Source: an uncultured Roseburia sp. | GTDB taxonomy: Bacteria; Bacillota; Clostridia; Lachnospirales; Lachnospiraceae | Direction of reading: 5' to 3' | Length of the DNA: 64,000 bases | Assembly (NCBI GenBank): GCA_946002055.1 | Contig: CAMFYL010000005.1 | Coordinates: 1 to 64,000 of the forward strand | Part shown: positions 1-8,864 of the stretch, piece after piece | How the letters are laid out: each line of letters starts with the position of its first letter | How positions within the stretch are numbered: the stretch's first letter is position 1 | Notes under the pieces: model-generated | Databases searched by the model: none | Told to the model about the DNA's origin: nothing | Seen by the model: the letters and a program-made list of their open reading frames with translations, nothing else | Program-made: the position numbers and the translations under genes

Positions 1-604
1 CTGGGAATGCGTTTACCTTTGTAATCTTACCCTCTGAATCCTTTGTAAACTTACCGATTCTAGGTCCCAAGATCTTGGCACCAATCAGAGCTGAGATACC
101 ACCAACCATATGAATTGCACAAGAACCTGCAAAATCGTGGAATCCCATCTGAGCAAGCCAGCCGCCGCCCCAAATCCAGTGTGCTTCGATTGGATAAATC
201 AATCCTGAAATCACTGCGGAATATACACAGTAAGATAGGAACTTTGTTCTCTCTGCCATAGCACCTGAAACAATGGTTGCTGTTGTAGCACAGAATACTA
301 AGTTAAATACAAAGTTAGACCAGTCAAAACTGCCATAGGAAGTGAAAATATCAAATCCCGGCTTTCCAATCAAGCCGATCACATCTTCACCAAGTAAAAG
401 ACTAAATCCAATTAAAATGAAGGTACAGGTTCCAATACAGAAATCCATTAAGTTCTTCATAATGATATTTCCTGTATTCTTTGCTCTGGTAAAACCAGCT
501 TCTACCATGGCAAATCCAGCCTGCATCCAAAATACCAGGGCTGCTCCAATTAAGAACCAGACCCCAAACACCTGTCCGTTGATTGCTTCTAAAATCTCTG
601 TCAT
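1..604 (-). CDS. amt: Ammonium transporter Amt, N-terminal part (runs off left edge)
   Basis: Amt/Rh-family channel that moves ammonium across the cytoplasmic membrane when it is scarce. Only about 201 N-terminal residues are in the window; the rest lies to the left. Visible family features are the first helix ending in a WMQAGFAMVEAGF stretch, a second helix with FVFNLVFCATTATIVSGAMAER, broken here as FVFNLVFCATTA then TIVSGAMAER, and the FHDFAGSCAIHMVGG signature. The ATG at 604 is preceded by GGGAGG at good spacing. The gene starts 64 bp after the glnN stop on the same strand, with a strong terminator-like hairpin in between, so glnN-amt read-through is probably conditional. Family assignment is secure; physiological regulation is inferred. 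Confidence 0.93.
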   Translation of the reverse strand, partial: MTEILEAINGQVFGVWFLIGAALVFWMQAGFAMVEAGFTRAKNTGNIIMKNLMDFCIGTCTFILIGFSLLLGEDVIGLIGKPGFDIFTSYGSFDWSNFVFNLVFCATTATIVSGAMAERTKFLSYCVYSAVISGLIYPIEAHWIWGGGWLAQMGFHDFAGSCAIHMVGGISALIGAKILGPRIGKFTKDSEGKITKVNAFP

Positions 605-625
605 AACATATTCCTCCCTTATTTT

Positions 626-666
626 AAAAAAGCACGTTCACCGTTTTACCGGTAAACGCGCCTTTG
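626..666 (-). terminator. Hairpin with U-tract between glnN and amt (terminator or attenuator)
   Basis: Read on the minus strand, about 18 bp of stem (628-643 with 650-665, three G-U pairs) closes a six-base loop and is followed by TTTTTT. The 5' base reads GCAAAGGCGC, as in the leaders of glnN and purF. It sits only about 20 nt before the amt start codon, so it may gate amt expression rather than just end glnN. Confidence 0.75.
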
Positions 667-668
667 CG

Positions 669-2765
669 TTATACGTAAAATAACATCTGTTCATATGTTG
701 GATATGGAAGAACATCTTCCGGTAGAAGTTCTTCTGCCTTATCGGCAACTTCTCTAAGAGCATCCATATCTGCCTTTACCACATCGTGATAGAACATTGC
801 CTGCTCCTGAAGATCATCATACCCTTCTGCCTTATCCGTATCAGCCGCAAGTTTATCCACTGCCTCTGAAATCTCTTCATAGTATGTAGACAATTTCTCA
901 AGCAATTTTTCTGATGCACCTGTTGGAAGGCTTGCACTGATTGCCTTCTTTGCTGAAATAGATTCGCAAACAGAATCCGCATATTTCATAACAGCCGGCA
1001 AGAATTCTTTGTGAACCATGTCCTGCATAGTCAATGTCTCAATATGCAATGTCTTTACATAGTTCTCAAAAAGAATTTCTGTTCTTGATGTAATCTCTGT
1101 TTCAGAGAATACGCCGTGCTTTGTAAAGAGTTCCACATTCTTTGGAGCCTTAAATGCCGGAAGCGCTTCCGGCGTTGACTTTAAGTTGTAAAGTCCTCTC
1201 GCTTTTGCTTCCTCAACCCACTCATCTGCATATCCATTGCCGTTAAAGATAACTCTCTTGTGAGCGATAATCGTCTCTCGAACTAAATCAAGCACTGCCT
1301 CATCCATTTTCTCGCTGGCAACACCTTCAAGCTTTGCTGAAAATCTGCTAAGTACTTCAGCCACAGCTGTGTTAAGTACAATGTTTGGTGTTGATACCGA
1401 TGCGGAAGATCCAAGAGATCTAAACTCGAACTTATTTCCGGTAAATGCAAATGGTGAAGTTCTGTTTCTATCTGTGGTATCCTTCACAAAATGAGGAAGA
1501 ACGGTTGCTCCAATGGACATCATTTCTTTCTCTTTGTCAAAGGAAGAACCCTTAATGATGGAATCAAGCACACCGGTAAGTTCATCACCAAGGAAAATAG
1601 AAATAATGGCTGGTGGTGCTTCGTTAGCTCCTAATCTGTGATCATTTCCTGCACTTGCAACAGATACACGCATCAAGTCTGCATACTCATCAACTGCCTC
1701 GATAACCGCTGCAAGGAATAAAAGGAATCTCTTGTTTCCTGCCGGATTCTTTCCGGGATCAAGTAGGTTAACGCCTGTATTTGTGCTTACAGACCAGTTG
1801 TTGTGCTTACCGGAACCGTTGATTCCTGCAAATGGTTTCTCATGCAGTAAGCAAACATATCCGTGCTTATCAGCAACCTTTTTCATAATCTCCATGGTAA
1901 GCTGGTTGTGGTCTACTGCCACGTTTGTTGTGTCAAATACCGGAGCCAGCTCATGCTGACAAGGTGCAACCTCGTTGTGCTTTGTCTTAGCAGGAATGCC
2001 AAGCTTCCAAAGTTCTTCGTCTAGATCATGCATATACGCTGCAACTCTCGGCTTTAAGATTCCGAAATAATGATCTTCCATTTCCTGACCCTTTGGTGGC
2101 ATTGCCCCAAGAAGGGTACGACCTGTAAAAATCAAATCCTTTCTCTTTTCAAAATCCTCTTTGTTGATGAGGAAATATTCCTGCTCAGGGCCAACGGTTG
2201 TTGACACACTACTAACATTTGTCTCACCGATGATATGTAAAAGCTTTACTGCTTCTTTGTTCAAGGCTTCCATAGATCTAAGAAGTGGTGTCTTCTTGTC
2301 AAGAGCTTCACCTGTGTACGAACAAAAGGCTGTTGGTATGCAAAGGGTTCCGTCCTTGATAAAGGCTGGCGATGTAGGATCCCAGGCTGTATATCCTCTC
2401 GCTTCAAAGGTTGCTCGAAGTCCTCCGGATGGGAAGGAAGATGCATCCGGCTCACCCTTTACCAGTTCCTTGCCTGAGAACTCCATAATGACCTTTCCGC
2501 CTTCCACCGGTGAAATAAAGCTATCATGCTTTTCTGCCGTCACACCTGTCATTGGCTGGAACCAATGGGTAAAATGTGTTGCTCCGTGTTCTACCGCCCA
2601 TTCCTTCATTGCTGTTGCAACAGCATTGGCTACGTCACGTTCCAAATGTGTATTATTATCAATGGTCTTCCTCACTGCCTTATAAACATCCTTTGGCAGC
2701 TTGTCACGCATTACTGTGTCATTGAATACTAAGCTTCCATACATTTCTGGGATTAATCCGCTCAT
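669..2765 (-). CDS. glnN: Type III glutamine synthetase
   Basis: ATP-dependent ligation of ammonia to glutamate, the entry step of nitrogen assimilation in the cytoplasm. At 698 residues it matches the long GSIII (GlnN) class, not the ~450-residue GSI. Seen: the GSIII N-terminus with VFNDTVMRDKLP, the FPSGGLRATFEARGYTAWDP signature near residues 111-130, EVAPCQHELAPVF, the KPFAGINGSGKHNNWS ATP/glutamate-site segment and NEAPPAIISIFLG. A longer reading frame extends upstream, but the ATG at 2765 has AGGAGAG about 8 nt before it and lies downstream of the predicted promoter and leader hairpin, so it was chosen. It has its own promoter and precedes amt, a common nitrogen-gene pairing. Confidence 0.97.
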   Translation of the reverse strand: MSGLIPEMYGSLVFNDTVMRDKLPKDVYKAVRKTIDNNTHLERDVANAVATAMKEWAVEHGATHFTHWFQPMTGVTAEKHDSFISPVEGGKVIMEFSGKELVKGEPDASSFPSGGLRATFEARGYTAWDPTSPAFIKDGTLCIPTAFCSYTGEALDKKTPLLRSMEALNKEAVKLLHIIGETNVSSVSTTVGPEQEYFLINKEDFEKRKDLIFTGRTLLGAMPPKGQEMEDHYFGILKPRVAAYMHDLDEELWKLGIPAKTKHNEVAPCQHELAPVFDTTNVAVDHNQLTMEIMKKVADKHGYVCLLHEKPFAGINGSGKHNNWSVSTNTGVNLLDPGKNPAGNKRFLLFLAAVIEAVDEYADLMRVSVASAGNDHRLGANEAPPAIISIFLGDELTGVLDSIIKGSSFDKEKEMMSIGATVLPHFVKDTTDRNRTSPFAFTGNKFEFRSLGSSASVSTPNIVLNTAVAEVLSRFSAKLEGVASEKMDEAVLDLVRETIIAHKRVIFNGNGYADEWVEEAKARGLYNLKSTPEALPAFKAPKNVELFTKHGVFSETEITSRTEILFENYVKTLHIETLTMQDMVHKEFLPAVMKYADSVCESISAKKAISASLPTGASEKLLEKLSTYYEEISEAVDKLAADTDKAEGYDDLQEQAMFYHDVVKADMDALREVADKAEELLPEDVLPYPTYEQMLFYV

Positions 2766-2801
2766 AATAATCTCTCCTTCTCTTTGATTTTTTATATAAC
2801 A

Positions 2802-2834
2802 AAAGGCGCCTTGGAATTCATCCAAAGCGCCTTT
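2802..2834 (-). promoter_or_regulatory. glnN leader hairpin (GCAAAGGCGC family)
   Basis: A 13-bp stem (2802-2814 with 2822-2834) with a 7-nt loop, followed on the minus strand by TTTTGTTAT. It begins roughly 10 nt after the predicted transcription start, so the mRNA would open with this hairpin. The stem base and sequence match the purF leader closely and the amt hairpin partly. The mechanism is unknown; an RNA-binding antiterminator (for example an ANTAR protein) is one inference. Confidence 0.6.
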
Positions 2835-2850
2835 GCTTTTTATGGTTTGT

Positions 2851-2879
2851 AATATAAACTTTATTTTTTCACATGTCAA
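2851..2879 (-). promoter_or_regulatory. Sigma-A promoter of glnN
   Basis: Minus strand TTGACA (2874-2879), 17-nt spacer, TATATT (2851-2856). It lies just past the purF stop codon and about 86 nt upstream of the glnN ATG. Confidence 0.75.
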
Positions 2880-2899
2880 CAACTTTTTTCAAAAAATTT

Positions 2900-4267
2900 T
2901 TAAACAGGGTAATTGTTGTCGAAGCAGGCCTTGCAAAGTGGCAGTTCTCCCACCATCTCATGGAGATCTTCCACCTCCATGTATTCCAGGGAATCTGCTC
3001 CTATCTGTTTACATATCTCATCTTTTGAAAATTTGTTTGCAATCAATTCGCTGTTATCCGGCACATCTGTCCCATAGTAACATGGGTACAAAAATGGTGG
3101 TGAGCTAATGCGCACGTGAACTTCTTTTGCTCCTGCCTTTCTCATGGTCCTAATCAAATTAGAGATGGTAGTTCCTCTCACAATAGAGTCATCAATCAAC
3201 ACAACCCGCTTATCTTTCACCACATCTTCAATGAGACTAAGCTTCATTTGTACTGCAGACTGGCGTTCCTTTTGGGTGGGTTTGATAAAGGTTCTGCCCA
3301 CATAGCTATTCTTGTGAAATGCCAATTTAAATGGGATTTTTGCCTCCTCGGCAAATCCCACCGCTGCGGCAATCCCTGAGTCCGGTACCCCTGTCACCAC
3401 ATCCGCCTCTACCGGAAATCTTTTTGCAAGGGCTGCCCCACCTCTCAATCTGGCCCTGTGGACACTGATGCCGTCCATGACAGAATCCTGTCTTGCAAAA
3501 TAGATATATTCGAAGATACAGTGAGCATGTTTACTTTGTTTCAACGAGTAATCAGACACAATCCCCTTCTCAGAAATGGTCACCATTTCTCCCGGCGCAA
3601 TGTCCCTGACATATTCCCCCCCTGCAGATACAATGGCTGCACTTTCCGATGCAAGCATATAGGCGCCGTCCCGCTTACCAAGGCACAGTGGTTTTAGTCC
3701 AAGGGGATCCCGAAGGCCAATGAGTTTCTGCGGACTTACCATCAAAAGGGCATAGCCTCCCTTTAGCGTTTTTGCCACCTTAATGACAGCCTCCTGGATG
3801 GAGCCTGCACTCATCCGTTCCATAGCAATCTTGTAGGCAATCACTTCCGAGTCCGTGGTGCCACTAAAGGTTGCTCCCTGCCGGCTTAATTCCTCTCGAA
3901 TTTCATGGGCATTTGTGATATTTCCATTGTGGGCTAAGGCAAGGGTGCCCTTTAGGTAATTGAGAAAGACCGGTTGGGCATTTTCTATCATACTCTCCCC
4001 GGTGGTGGAATAGCGCACATGACCGATACCTATATTTCCTCTGAGATTTGCCATGATATTTTTGTCAAAAACTTCGCTGACCAGGCCCATACCCTTGTGC
4101 ATACACACATTTCCCAATGGACCTTTGGTATCACACACCACAATTCCCGCCGATTCCTGTCCTCTGTGCTGCAGTGCCACCAGTCCATAGTAAATATCCG
4201 TGGCCACATGCTCCTTCTCATCGCTCCAGATGCCAAAGACACCGCATTCTTCATGTAACTTATCCAT
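2900..4267 (-). CDS. purF: Amidophosphoribosyltransferase (glutamine PRPP amidotransferase)
   Basis: First committed step of purine synthesis: transfers the amide nitrogen of glutamine to PRPP. 455 residues. An N-terminal Ntn-hydrolase glutaminase domain begins MDKLHEECGVFG, so Cys8 is the nucleophile behind a seven-residue propeptide. The C-terminal PRTase domain has the PRPP motif VVLIDDSIVRGTT. Four cysteines typical of the Fe-S type (Bacillus-like) enzyme are visible: HCIFEYIYF, YPCYYGTD and CKAC near the end. The ATG at 4267 was preferred to one at 4327 because AGGAG precedes it and the longer start would lie inside the leader hairpin and close to the transcription start. It stands alone rather than in a pur operon, next to glnN. 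Confidence 0.96.
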   Translation of the reverse strand: MDKLHEECGVFGIWSDEKEHVATDIYYGLVALQHRGQESAGIVVCDTKGPLGNVCMHKGMGLVSEVFDKNIMANLRGNIGIGHVRYSTTGESMIENAQPVFLNYLKGTLALAHNGNITNAHEIREELSRQGATFSGTTDSEVIAYKIAMERMSAGSIQEAVIKVAKTLKGGYALLMVSPQKLIGLRDPLGLKPLCLGKRDGAYMLASESAAIVSAGGEYVRDIAPGEMVTISEKGIVSDYSLKQSKHAHCIFEYIYFARQDSVMDGISVHRARLRGGAALAKRFPVEADVVTGVPDSGIAAAVGFAEEAKIPFKLAFHKNSYVGRTFIKPTQKERQSAVQMKLSLIEDVVKDKRVVLIDDSIVRGTTISNLIRTMRKAGAKEVHVRISSPPFLYPCYYGTDVPDNSELIANKFSKDEICKQIGADSLEYMEVEDLHEMVGELPLCKACFDNNYPV

Positions 4268-4304
4268 ATCTGCTCCTATGAATATATTCTTTTTGGCAAA
4301 CAAA

Positions 4305-4336
4305 AAAGGCACTTTGAGCATACTCAAAGCGCCTTT
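4305..4336 (-). promoter_or_regulatory. purF leader hairpin (GCAAAGGCGC family)
   Basis: A 14-bp stem (4305-4318 with 4323-4336, one G-U pair in RNA) with a TATG loop, followed on the minus strand by TTTTTTG. It starts about 5 nt downstream of the predicted transcription start. Its 5' arm is nearly the same sequence as the glnN leader. Confidence 0.6.
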
Positions 4337-4347
4337 GCTTCGTTCAT

Positions 4348-4376
4348 AGTATATAGTTTGTTTTGGGGAATGTCAA
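4348..4376 (-). promoter_or_regulatory. Sigma-A promoter of purF
   Basis: Minus strand TTGACA (4371-4376), 17-nt spacer, TATACT (4348-4353), about 80 nt before the purF ATG. Confidence 0.75.
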
Positions 4377-4411
4377 TAGGTGCTTTCTTGCATCTGTGTG
4401 ATTCCTACACC

Positions 4412-4546
4412 CTAATGGCACCCACCGCATTTACTGCAGTCGCCGTCGCACTGCAGAGACTTGCCCTTCTTCTTGTTGCGAATCATGCTGGCAATTACAA
4501 TTCCAACCAATGCAATCAATATGATTCCTACCATAATCGTTGCCAT
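4412..4546 (-). CDS. FeoB-associated Cys-rich membrane peptide (44 aa)
   Basis: A 44-residue protein: one N-terminal membrane helix (MATIMVGIILIALVGI), a basic NKKKGK stretch, then a CDGDCSKCGGCH tail with four cysteines. This matches small FeoB-associated cysteine-rich membrane proteins that accompany ferrous iron transport, although no feoA or feoB is in the window. The ATG at 4546 has GGAGGAA upstream. The final His codon and TAG stop fall within a GGTGCCATTAGGG sequence identical to half of the REP-like repeats seen elsewhere here. It is divergent from the DtxR/MntR-type regulator, suggesting joint metal control. Confidence 0.72.
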   Translation of the reverse strand: MATIMVGIILIALVGIVIASMIRNKKKGKSLQCDGDCSKCGGCH

Positions 4547-4617
4547 ATGCCATATTCCTCCTTCGCTCCTCTGTCACATCCGGCATTTCCTGTGACAAGT
4601 CTCATTTACCAAATTTA

Positions 4618-4646
4618 TTGTATTTTACATCTTAGAATGCTATGAT
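4618..4646 (+). promoter_or_regulatory. Promoter of the DtxR/MntR-type regulator
   Basis: TTGTAT (4618-4623), 17-nt spacer ending in an extended TGC, TATGAT (4641-4646), 24 nt before the ATG. A 7-bp inverted repeat TGTCACA/TGTGACA (4572-4578, 4591-4597) lies between the divergent genes and could be an operator or a leader stem. Confidence 0.65.
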
Positions 4647-4670
4647 ACAAGAAAAAAGTGGGAGATTATT

Positions 4671-5045
4671 ATGGGTTATTCACAACATCGCTCAGAAGAA
4701 TCCATGGAGGATTATTTAGAAACTATATTAATGTTGCAAAATAGATTGGGACAGGTCCGTTCCATTGATATCGTTCATGAACTGGACTACTCCAAGCCCA
4801 GCGTCAGCGTTGCTATGAAGAATCTTCGAGAGAAATCATATGTCACCGTAGACGAGGATGGCTTTATTTCCCTTACCGAAAAAGGCAAGCAACGGGCTGA
4901 GAGCGTCTTAGAGCGTCACACCATCCTGTCAGACTGGCTGATTGGAATTGGTGTGAGCAAAGAGACTGCTCAGGCCGATGCCTGCCGCATCGAACATGAT
5001 TTGAGTGAAGAAAGCTTCGCCGCAATCAAGAGAGCACTTCGCTAA
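4671..5045 (+). CDS. DtxR/MntR-family metal-dependent repressor
   Basis: A 124-residue cytoplasmic DNA-binding repressor expected to sense Mn2+ or Fe2+. The N-terminal winged helix (about 1-70) includes MEDYLETILML and SKPSVSVAMKNLREK. The metal-binding and dimerisation part follows with ERHTILSDWLIGIGV and the ADACRIEHDLSEESF motif that supplies His/Glu ligands. There is no SH3-like third domain, so it is MntR-like in length. GGGAG precedes the ATG. Its last 20 bp overlap a decayed receiver-domain remnant on the other strand. The metal it senses cannot be told from sequence. Confidence 0.85.
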   Translation: MGYSQHRSEESMEDYLETILMLQNRLGQVRSIDIVHELDYSKPSVSVAMKNLREKSYVTVDEDGFISLTEKGKQRAESVLERHTILSDWLIGIGVSKETAQADACRIEHDLSEESFAAIKRALR

Positions 5046-5210
5046 GAATTTGTATGAGCTTCGGCATTTCAATTGGCTTTGCCAGATGCCCATTCATTCC
5101 GACATCAATACATTTCTTGGCATCCTCCCTGTCATAGGTCCGGATTGCCTCAGTGGCCTCATATCCATCCATCACAGGCATCATTAAGTCCATACGAATC
5201 AAGTAAAATG
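5026..5210 (-). pseudogene. Remnant of a response-regulator receiver domain
   Basis: Conceptual translation gives the second half of a receiver domain: MDLMMPVMDGYEATEAIR around the phosphorylation-site strand, then GMNGHLAKPIEMPKLIQIL at the C-terminus. The first half is missing, and roughly 15-20 residues between EAIRTYDRED and KKCIDVG (normally the beta-4 strand with the conserved Thr/Ser) are deleted. I see no plausible start. It is probably the end of a hybrid kinase or receiver gene that has decayed next to the chemoreceptor. Its stop codon lies inside the 3' end of the convergent metal regulator. Confidence 0.7.
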
Positions 5211-5257
5211 TAAAATTTTTCCATAATGGCACCTTCCTTTTCCCGACCACAATATGA

Positions 5258-7186
5258 CTAAAGCTGAAATTTTTCCACTAACTGCTGGAGACTCATTGAC
5301 TGCTCGGAAAGCTCTTCTGTGGAAGCAGCCGTCTCCTCCGCTGTGGCTGTATTGGTCTGCACCACATCAGAAATTTGATTGATCTTATCCTGTATCGCAT
5401 AAGAGCTCTGTGCCTGATAAACGGTATCCTGAGAAATATCATTAAAGGCACGAGAAATCTCTGCAGAATTTCCCACAATTTCCTCCAAAGACTGTGTGGT
5501 TTTTGTAGCACATTTCTTAGCATAATGTATGGCTTTTATACACTCACTTATCAGCTCTGCATTCTTGGTAGAAGCCTCAGCACATTTCTCCGCCAGAGAT
5601 CTGACCTCCTCAGCAACCACAGCAAAGCCCATGCCATTTTCTCCCGATCTTGCAGCCTCCACAGATGCATTCAGGGAGAGAATGTTTGTCTGGAATGCAA
5701 TATTGTCAATGGTCTCCACCAACTTTGCAATATCCTCTGACATAATCTCTACCTGATTCACCGCATCCATCAGTTCTGCCATTTGTCCGTTGGAGGTTTG
5801 TATTTCTCCATTCAATTCCTGAAGTTTTTCGTTAATGACTTCGCCATTCTTAGAGCTGTTGTTGATGCGCTCTGAAATATCCTGAATATCATCCACTACT
5901 CCCTGTATGGAAGTTGCCTGAGCCATGGTACCTCTTGACAGCATATCCGCTGCCTCTGAGAGCTGCTTGGAGCCGGTAGACACCTCTGACGTAGCCTCCT
6001 GAATGGCAGATATTAACTGGTAAATGATTCTATGAATCATATTAACTGACTCTGACAGGGAATTATAATCTCCCGGATACTCCTGCATATCAGAAAATCC
6101 CAGATTATAGTTGGCCAGTTGACCCAAAGCCTGGTTGGCCTCCCCGATAATCTTTGTCAGGGTATCGTTGAGAGAAGCTGCTGTATTTTGCAGCATTCCG
6201 ATTTCATCTCTGCGTTTTGTGGTTTCAATTGTCTTTGACAAGTCGCCCTTGGAAATAGCGTCAAATACATTTTTTACGTGATTCACCACGTTACTGATGG
6301 AATTAGCCAGAAGGAATGCAACCACAAAGGCAAAAAGAACTGCCCCAACAACCCACACTACAATACCATTGATGGTCTTTAACAATTCTGCTGTAAAATC
6401 CTTCCGGGGTGCTGCAATCACCATTGTCCAACCGTCTGTATTGGAAATGGGGTAATAGCCGCAAAACATATTTCTTTTGTTGTATGTATAAGTGCCAAAT
6501 CCTGACGCGCCGGATGTCATCTTTTCGCCCAAAGTCTTAAGGGCTTCGTTATCCGACTCCAAAAGATTCACGTTGGCCACTGCTTCCTCATCCACATGGG
6601 CAATCACCATACCGTCTTTGTCAATGATATAGGCATAGCTGTCCTCACTGATGGAAATGCTGCTGATAATGGCATTGATAAAATCGTTATCCACACGATA
6701 GTATACAACACCCTCAATGGCGCCGGCATCATTGACAATGGGTGCGGCAATACTAATACCGTACTTTCCCGTATACTTGCTGAGGGTCACGTCAGATATG
6801 TTCACTGTTCCGCCCAAAGCCGTCGTCACATAGGCTCTGTCACTAAAATCCGTACCGTCCTTTATGCTGACTCCCGCAGCATCCAGAATATTGGCACTGG
6901 TAAATCCATAGTCTGCCACATAACCATCCAGCACCGCCACTCTTGTAGCGGCATCCTTATCTGCTCCAATCTCTGAATTGTGACCGGTGGCTGTTGCAAT
7001 GCGCATATAATCTCCCAGCTGTTTTCCCACATTATCCGCTGCCAGCTGGGCGGAAGATACCACGGAATCCTCCACCTGATCCATCAAAACGTCATAACAG
7101 GATTTGACGGCATAATATCCCACACCGCTCATTAAAAATACAATAGCTACTCCAAAAATCAATGCAATCTTTCCGCGTATTTTCAT
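5258..7186 (-). CDS. Methyl-accepting chemotaxis protein with dCache sensor
   Basis: A 642-residue transmembrane chemoreceptor. Order: TM1 (about 5-27), a large extracytoplasmic Cache-type ligand domain (about 35-280, with [12 protein letters not shown] and [17 protein letters not shown] segments), TM2 (about 285-310), HAMP, then the cytoplasmic signalling domain with the hairpin tip [20 protein letters not shown]. The ATG at 7186 has GAGGG before it; a longer frame would overlap the upstream symporter. Only 16 bp separate it from that symporter gene, so they may be co-transcribed and the receptor could sense a related sugar; that link is inference. Confidence 0.92.
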   Translation of the reverse strand: MKIRGKIALIFGVAIVFLMSGVGYYAVKSCYDVLMDQVEDSVVSSAQLAADNVGKQLGDYMRIATATGHNSEIGADKDAATRVAVLDGYVADYGFTSANILDAAGVSIKDGTDFSDRAYVTTALGGTVNISDVTLSKYTGKYGISIAAPIVNDAGAIEGVVYYRVDNDFINAIISSISISEDSYAYIIDKDGMVIAHVDEEAVANVNLLESDNEALKTLGEKMTSGASGFGTYTYNKRNMFCGYYPISNTDGWTMVIAAPRKDFTAELLKTINGIVVWVVGAVLFAFVVAFLLANSISNVVNHVKNVFDAISKGDLSKTIETTKRRDEIGMLQNTAASLNDTLTKIIGEANQALGQLANYNLGFSDMQEYPGDYNSLSESVNMIHRIIYQLISAIQEATSEVSTGSKQLSEAADMLSRGTMAQATSIQGVVDDIQDISERINNSSKNGEVINEKLQELNGEIQTSNGQMAELMDAVNQVEIMSEDIAKLVETIDNIAFQTNILSLNASVEAARSGENGMGFAVVAEEVRSLAEKCAEASTKNAELISECIKAIHYAKKCATKTTQSLEEIVGNSAEISRAFNDISQDTVYQAQSSYAIQDKINQISDVVQTNTATAEETAASTEELSEQSMSLQQLVEKFQL

Positions 7187-7202
7187 ATTACCCTCGTACT
7201 TT

Positions 7203-8669
7203 CTACTTGCCCAGTTCCTCACAAATTCGCTGGTATTCTTCCTCATCCAACTTGTAATGCTTCTTATATAAGAAGTAAGACAGAATCATTGGTATGCATG
7301 GCACAACCGACATAAAAATCAAAAGTGCAAATCCCTGCTGACCAGTGACACCTGCCAAAACCTCATTAATCCGGGTCAGCTTCGCTGCCTCATCAATAAG
7401 ACCTCGATTACACTGCTGTTCAAGATCAGAAATCTGATTCGTATATTCCGTCACGCCAAAAATCAAATACGTTGCAGAGGTGATGGCCACAATCAGTGCT
7501 CCTCCCAACTTGGTAATAAATGGACGAAGAGATGTGATAATTCCCTCATCTCTCGTGCCAAACTTGTACTCATTGTATTCCACTGTATTCATAATAGATA
7601 TCATCATAATCAGGTAGAATGCGTTCTGTCCCAAGTTACAAAGCATAAATCCAACCACAAGGACGGCGAATTTACCGGTTCCCGCTCCGGGGATAAAGCC
7701 GGAAGCAAGCATCATGGCATAACCAATAGAGCCCGCCACCGTCATAATTCCCATAAGCTTCTTCCGGGACATATGTCTGGAAATGGCAGGATAGAAAAGA
7801 ACCATAAACGCTGTCACTGACATTCCAATGGTTGTAAAGAGTGAATACAATCCACCTTCGTATCCATAGGTAACATAGATATAGGTGGACCCAATTCCTC
7901 CTGTAATCAAACCATTTCCAATCTGCTGTAAAAGGAAAATGGCGGCAACCCAAACCAACTGGTCATTTCTGGCAATGGTGTGAAACACCTGGCGGAAACT
8001 GAATTTCTCCGCTGGTTTCAGATTCTCCTCCCTGTGTTCTTTGGTTCCAAAAATGGTGATACTTAGGAAGAGCGGTGCCAAAATAGCAATCACCAGCGCA
8101 ATCACTCCATAGGCACTTGCTGCATTTCCACCAATGGCGCTCTTACCCGCTGTAAACAGAGGAATCAGAACCATAGCGCCGGTGTTTCCGACTCCCGCCA
8201 GCAATGTAGCTCTTGACGTCAACTGATTTCTGGCATTTGCATCTGATGACAATGCGGGAATCATACCCCAGTAAGAAATATCATTCATGGTATATGTAAT
8301 ACTAAATGCAAAATACATCACCCCAAAGAACACAACAAATTTCCAACCTGTCAGTTGCACATTATACATAAGATAAATCACCACCGATGTGGTTAACACC
8401 CCTATTAACAGCCATGGCTTAAACTTTCCGTATTTCCCTCTGGTCCGCTCAATAATATTCCCCATAATGGGATCATTTAGTGCATCAAACACTCTGGCCG
8501 CAATCATAATTCCCGTTATGGCTGTCAGCTGTGCCGCTGTAAGCGTATGGGTAAACAACACGAAGGTCAGCAAATAATTATTGATAAGTACATACACCGC
8601 GTCTCTTCCAATGGTCCCCATAGGGTACGTGATCAAGTTCCTTTTTAAAATCTTGTTCTCCTTCTCCAA
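7203..8669 (-). CDS. GPH-family (glycoside-pentoside-hexuronide) cation symporter
   Basis: A 488-residue, about 12-helix MFS-type transporter of the GPH:cation symporter family, expected to import glycosides or oligosaccharides with Na+ or H+. The N-terminal segment with [20 protein letters not shown] and KPWLLIG is the GPH signature loop between helices 2 and 3. The probable start is TTG at 8669 (GGGGGAAGG just upstream), giving [13 protein letters not shown]. It is followed 16 bp later by a chemoreceptor gene and preceded by a structured repeat. No glycosidase is adjacent, so the substrate is unknown. Confidence 0.88.
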   Translation of the reverse strand: MEKENKILKRNLITYPMGTIGRDAVYVLINNYLLTFVLFTHTLTAAQLTAITGIMIAARVFDALNDPIMGNIIERTRGKYGKFKPWLLIGVLTTSVVIYLMYNVQLTGWKFVVFFGVMYFAFSITYTMNDISYWGMIPALSSDANARNQLTSRATLLAGVGNTGAMVLIPLFTAGKSAIGGNAASAYGVIALVIAILAPLFLSITIFGTKEHREENLKPAEKFSFRQVFHTIARNDQLVWVAAIFLLQQIGNGLITGGIGSTYIYVTYGYEGGLYSLFTTIGMSVTAFMVLFYPAISRHMSRKKLMGIMTVAGSIGYAMMLASGFIPGAGTGKFAVLVVGFMLCNLGQNAFYLIMMISIMNTVEYNEYKFGTRDEGIITSLRPFITKLGGALIVAITSATYLIFGVTEYTNQISDLEQQCNRGLIDEAAKLTRINEVLAGVTGQQGFALLIFMSVVPCIPMILSYFLYKKHYKLDEEEYQRICEELGK

Positions 8670-8699
8670 AAAACCTTCCCCCTTAATATAATTATCCGC

Positions 8700-8839
8700 T
8701 GTACAACATCATCAGTTCATCCACCGGGCACGCTCGCGCTACTTGGACGCTGGTAGCGGTACATAAGGTGCTGCTACGCACCACCTAAGTACCGACCGCG
8801 CCAAAAGTACCCTGTGTATGAAGCTGTTGATGTTGCACA
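8700..8839. repeat. Structured intergenic repeat, copy A
   Basis: About 140 nt that can fold as a whole: imperfect terminal stem 8700-8722 with 8817-8839, an inner hairpin CGCTAC/GTAGCG and a GGTAC...GTACC arm. The core is nearly identical, in opposite orientation, to 24723-24812. The terminal arms differ in sequence between copies but remain self-complementary. It lies between two minus-strand genes. It could be a MITE-like mobile repeat or a structured RNA; the opposite orientation of the two copies relative to transcription favours a mobile repeat. Confidence 0.85.
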
Positions 8840-8864
8840 TCGGAGATATTCCATAAAAGCCAGC

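Noticed and set aside
4572..4597. TGTCACA/TGTGACA inverted repeat as a CRP/FNR-type operator
   Set aside because: The half-site order and 12-bp spacing do not fit CRP or FNR boxes; kept only as a possible leader stem or metal-regulator site.
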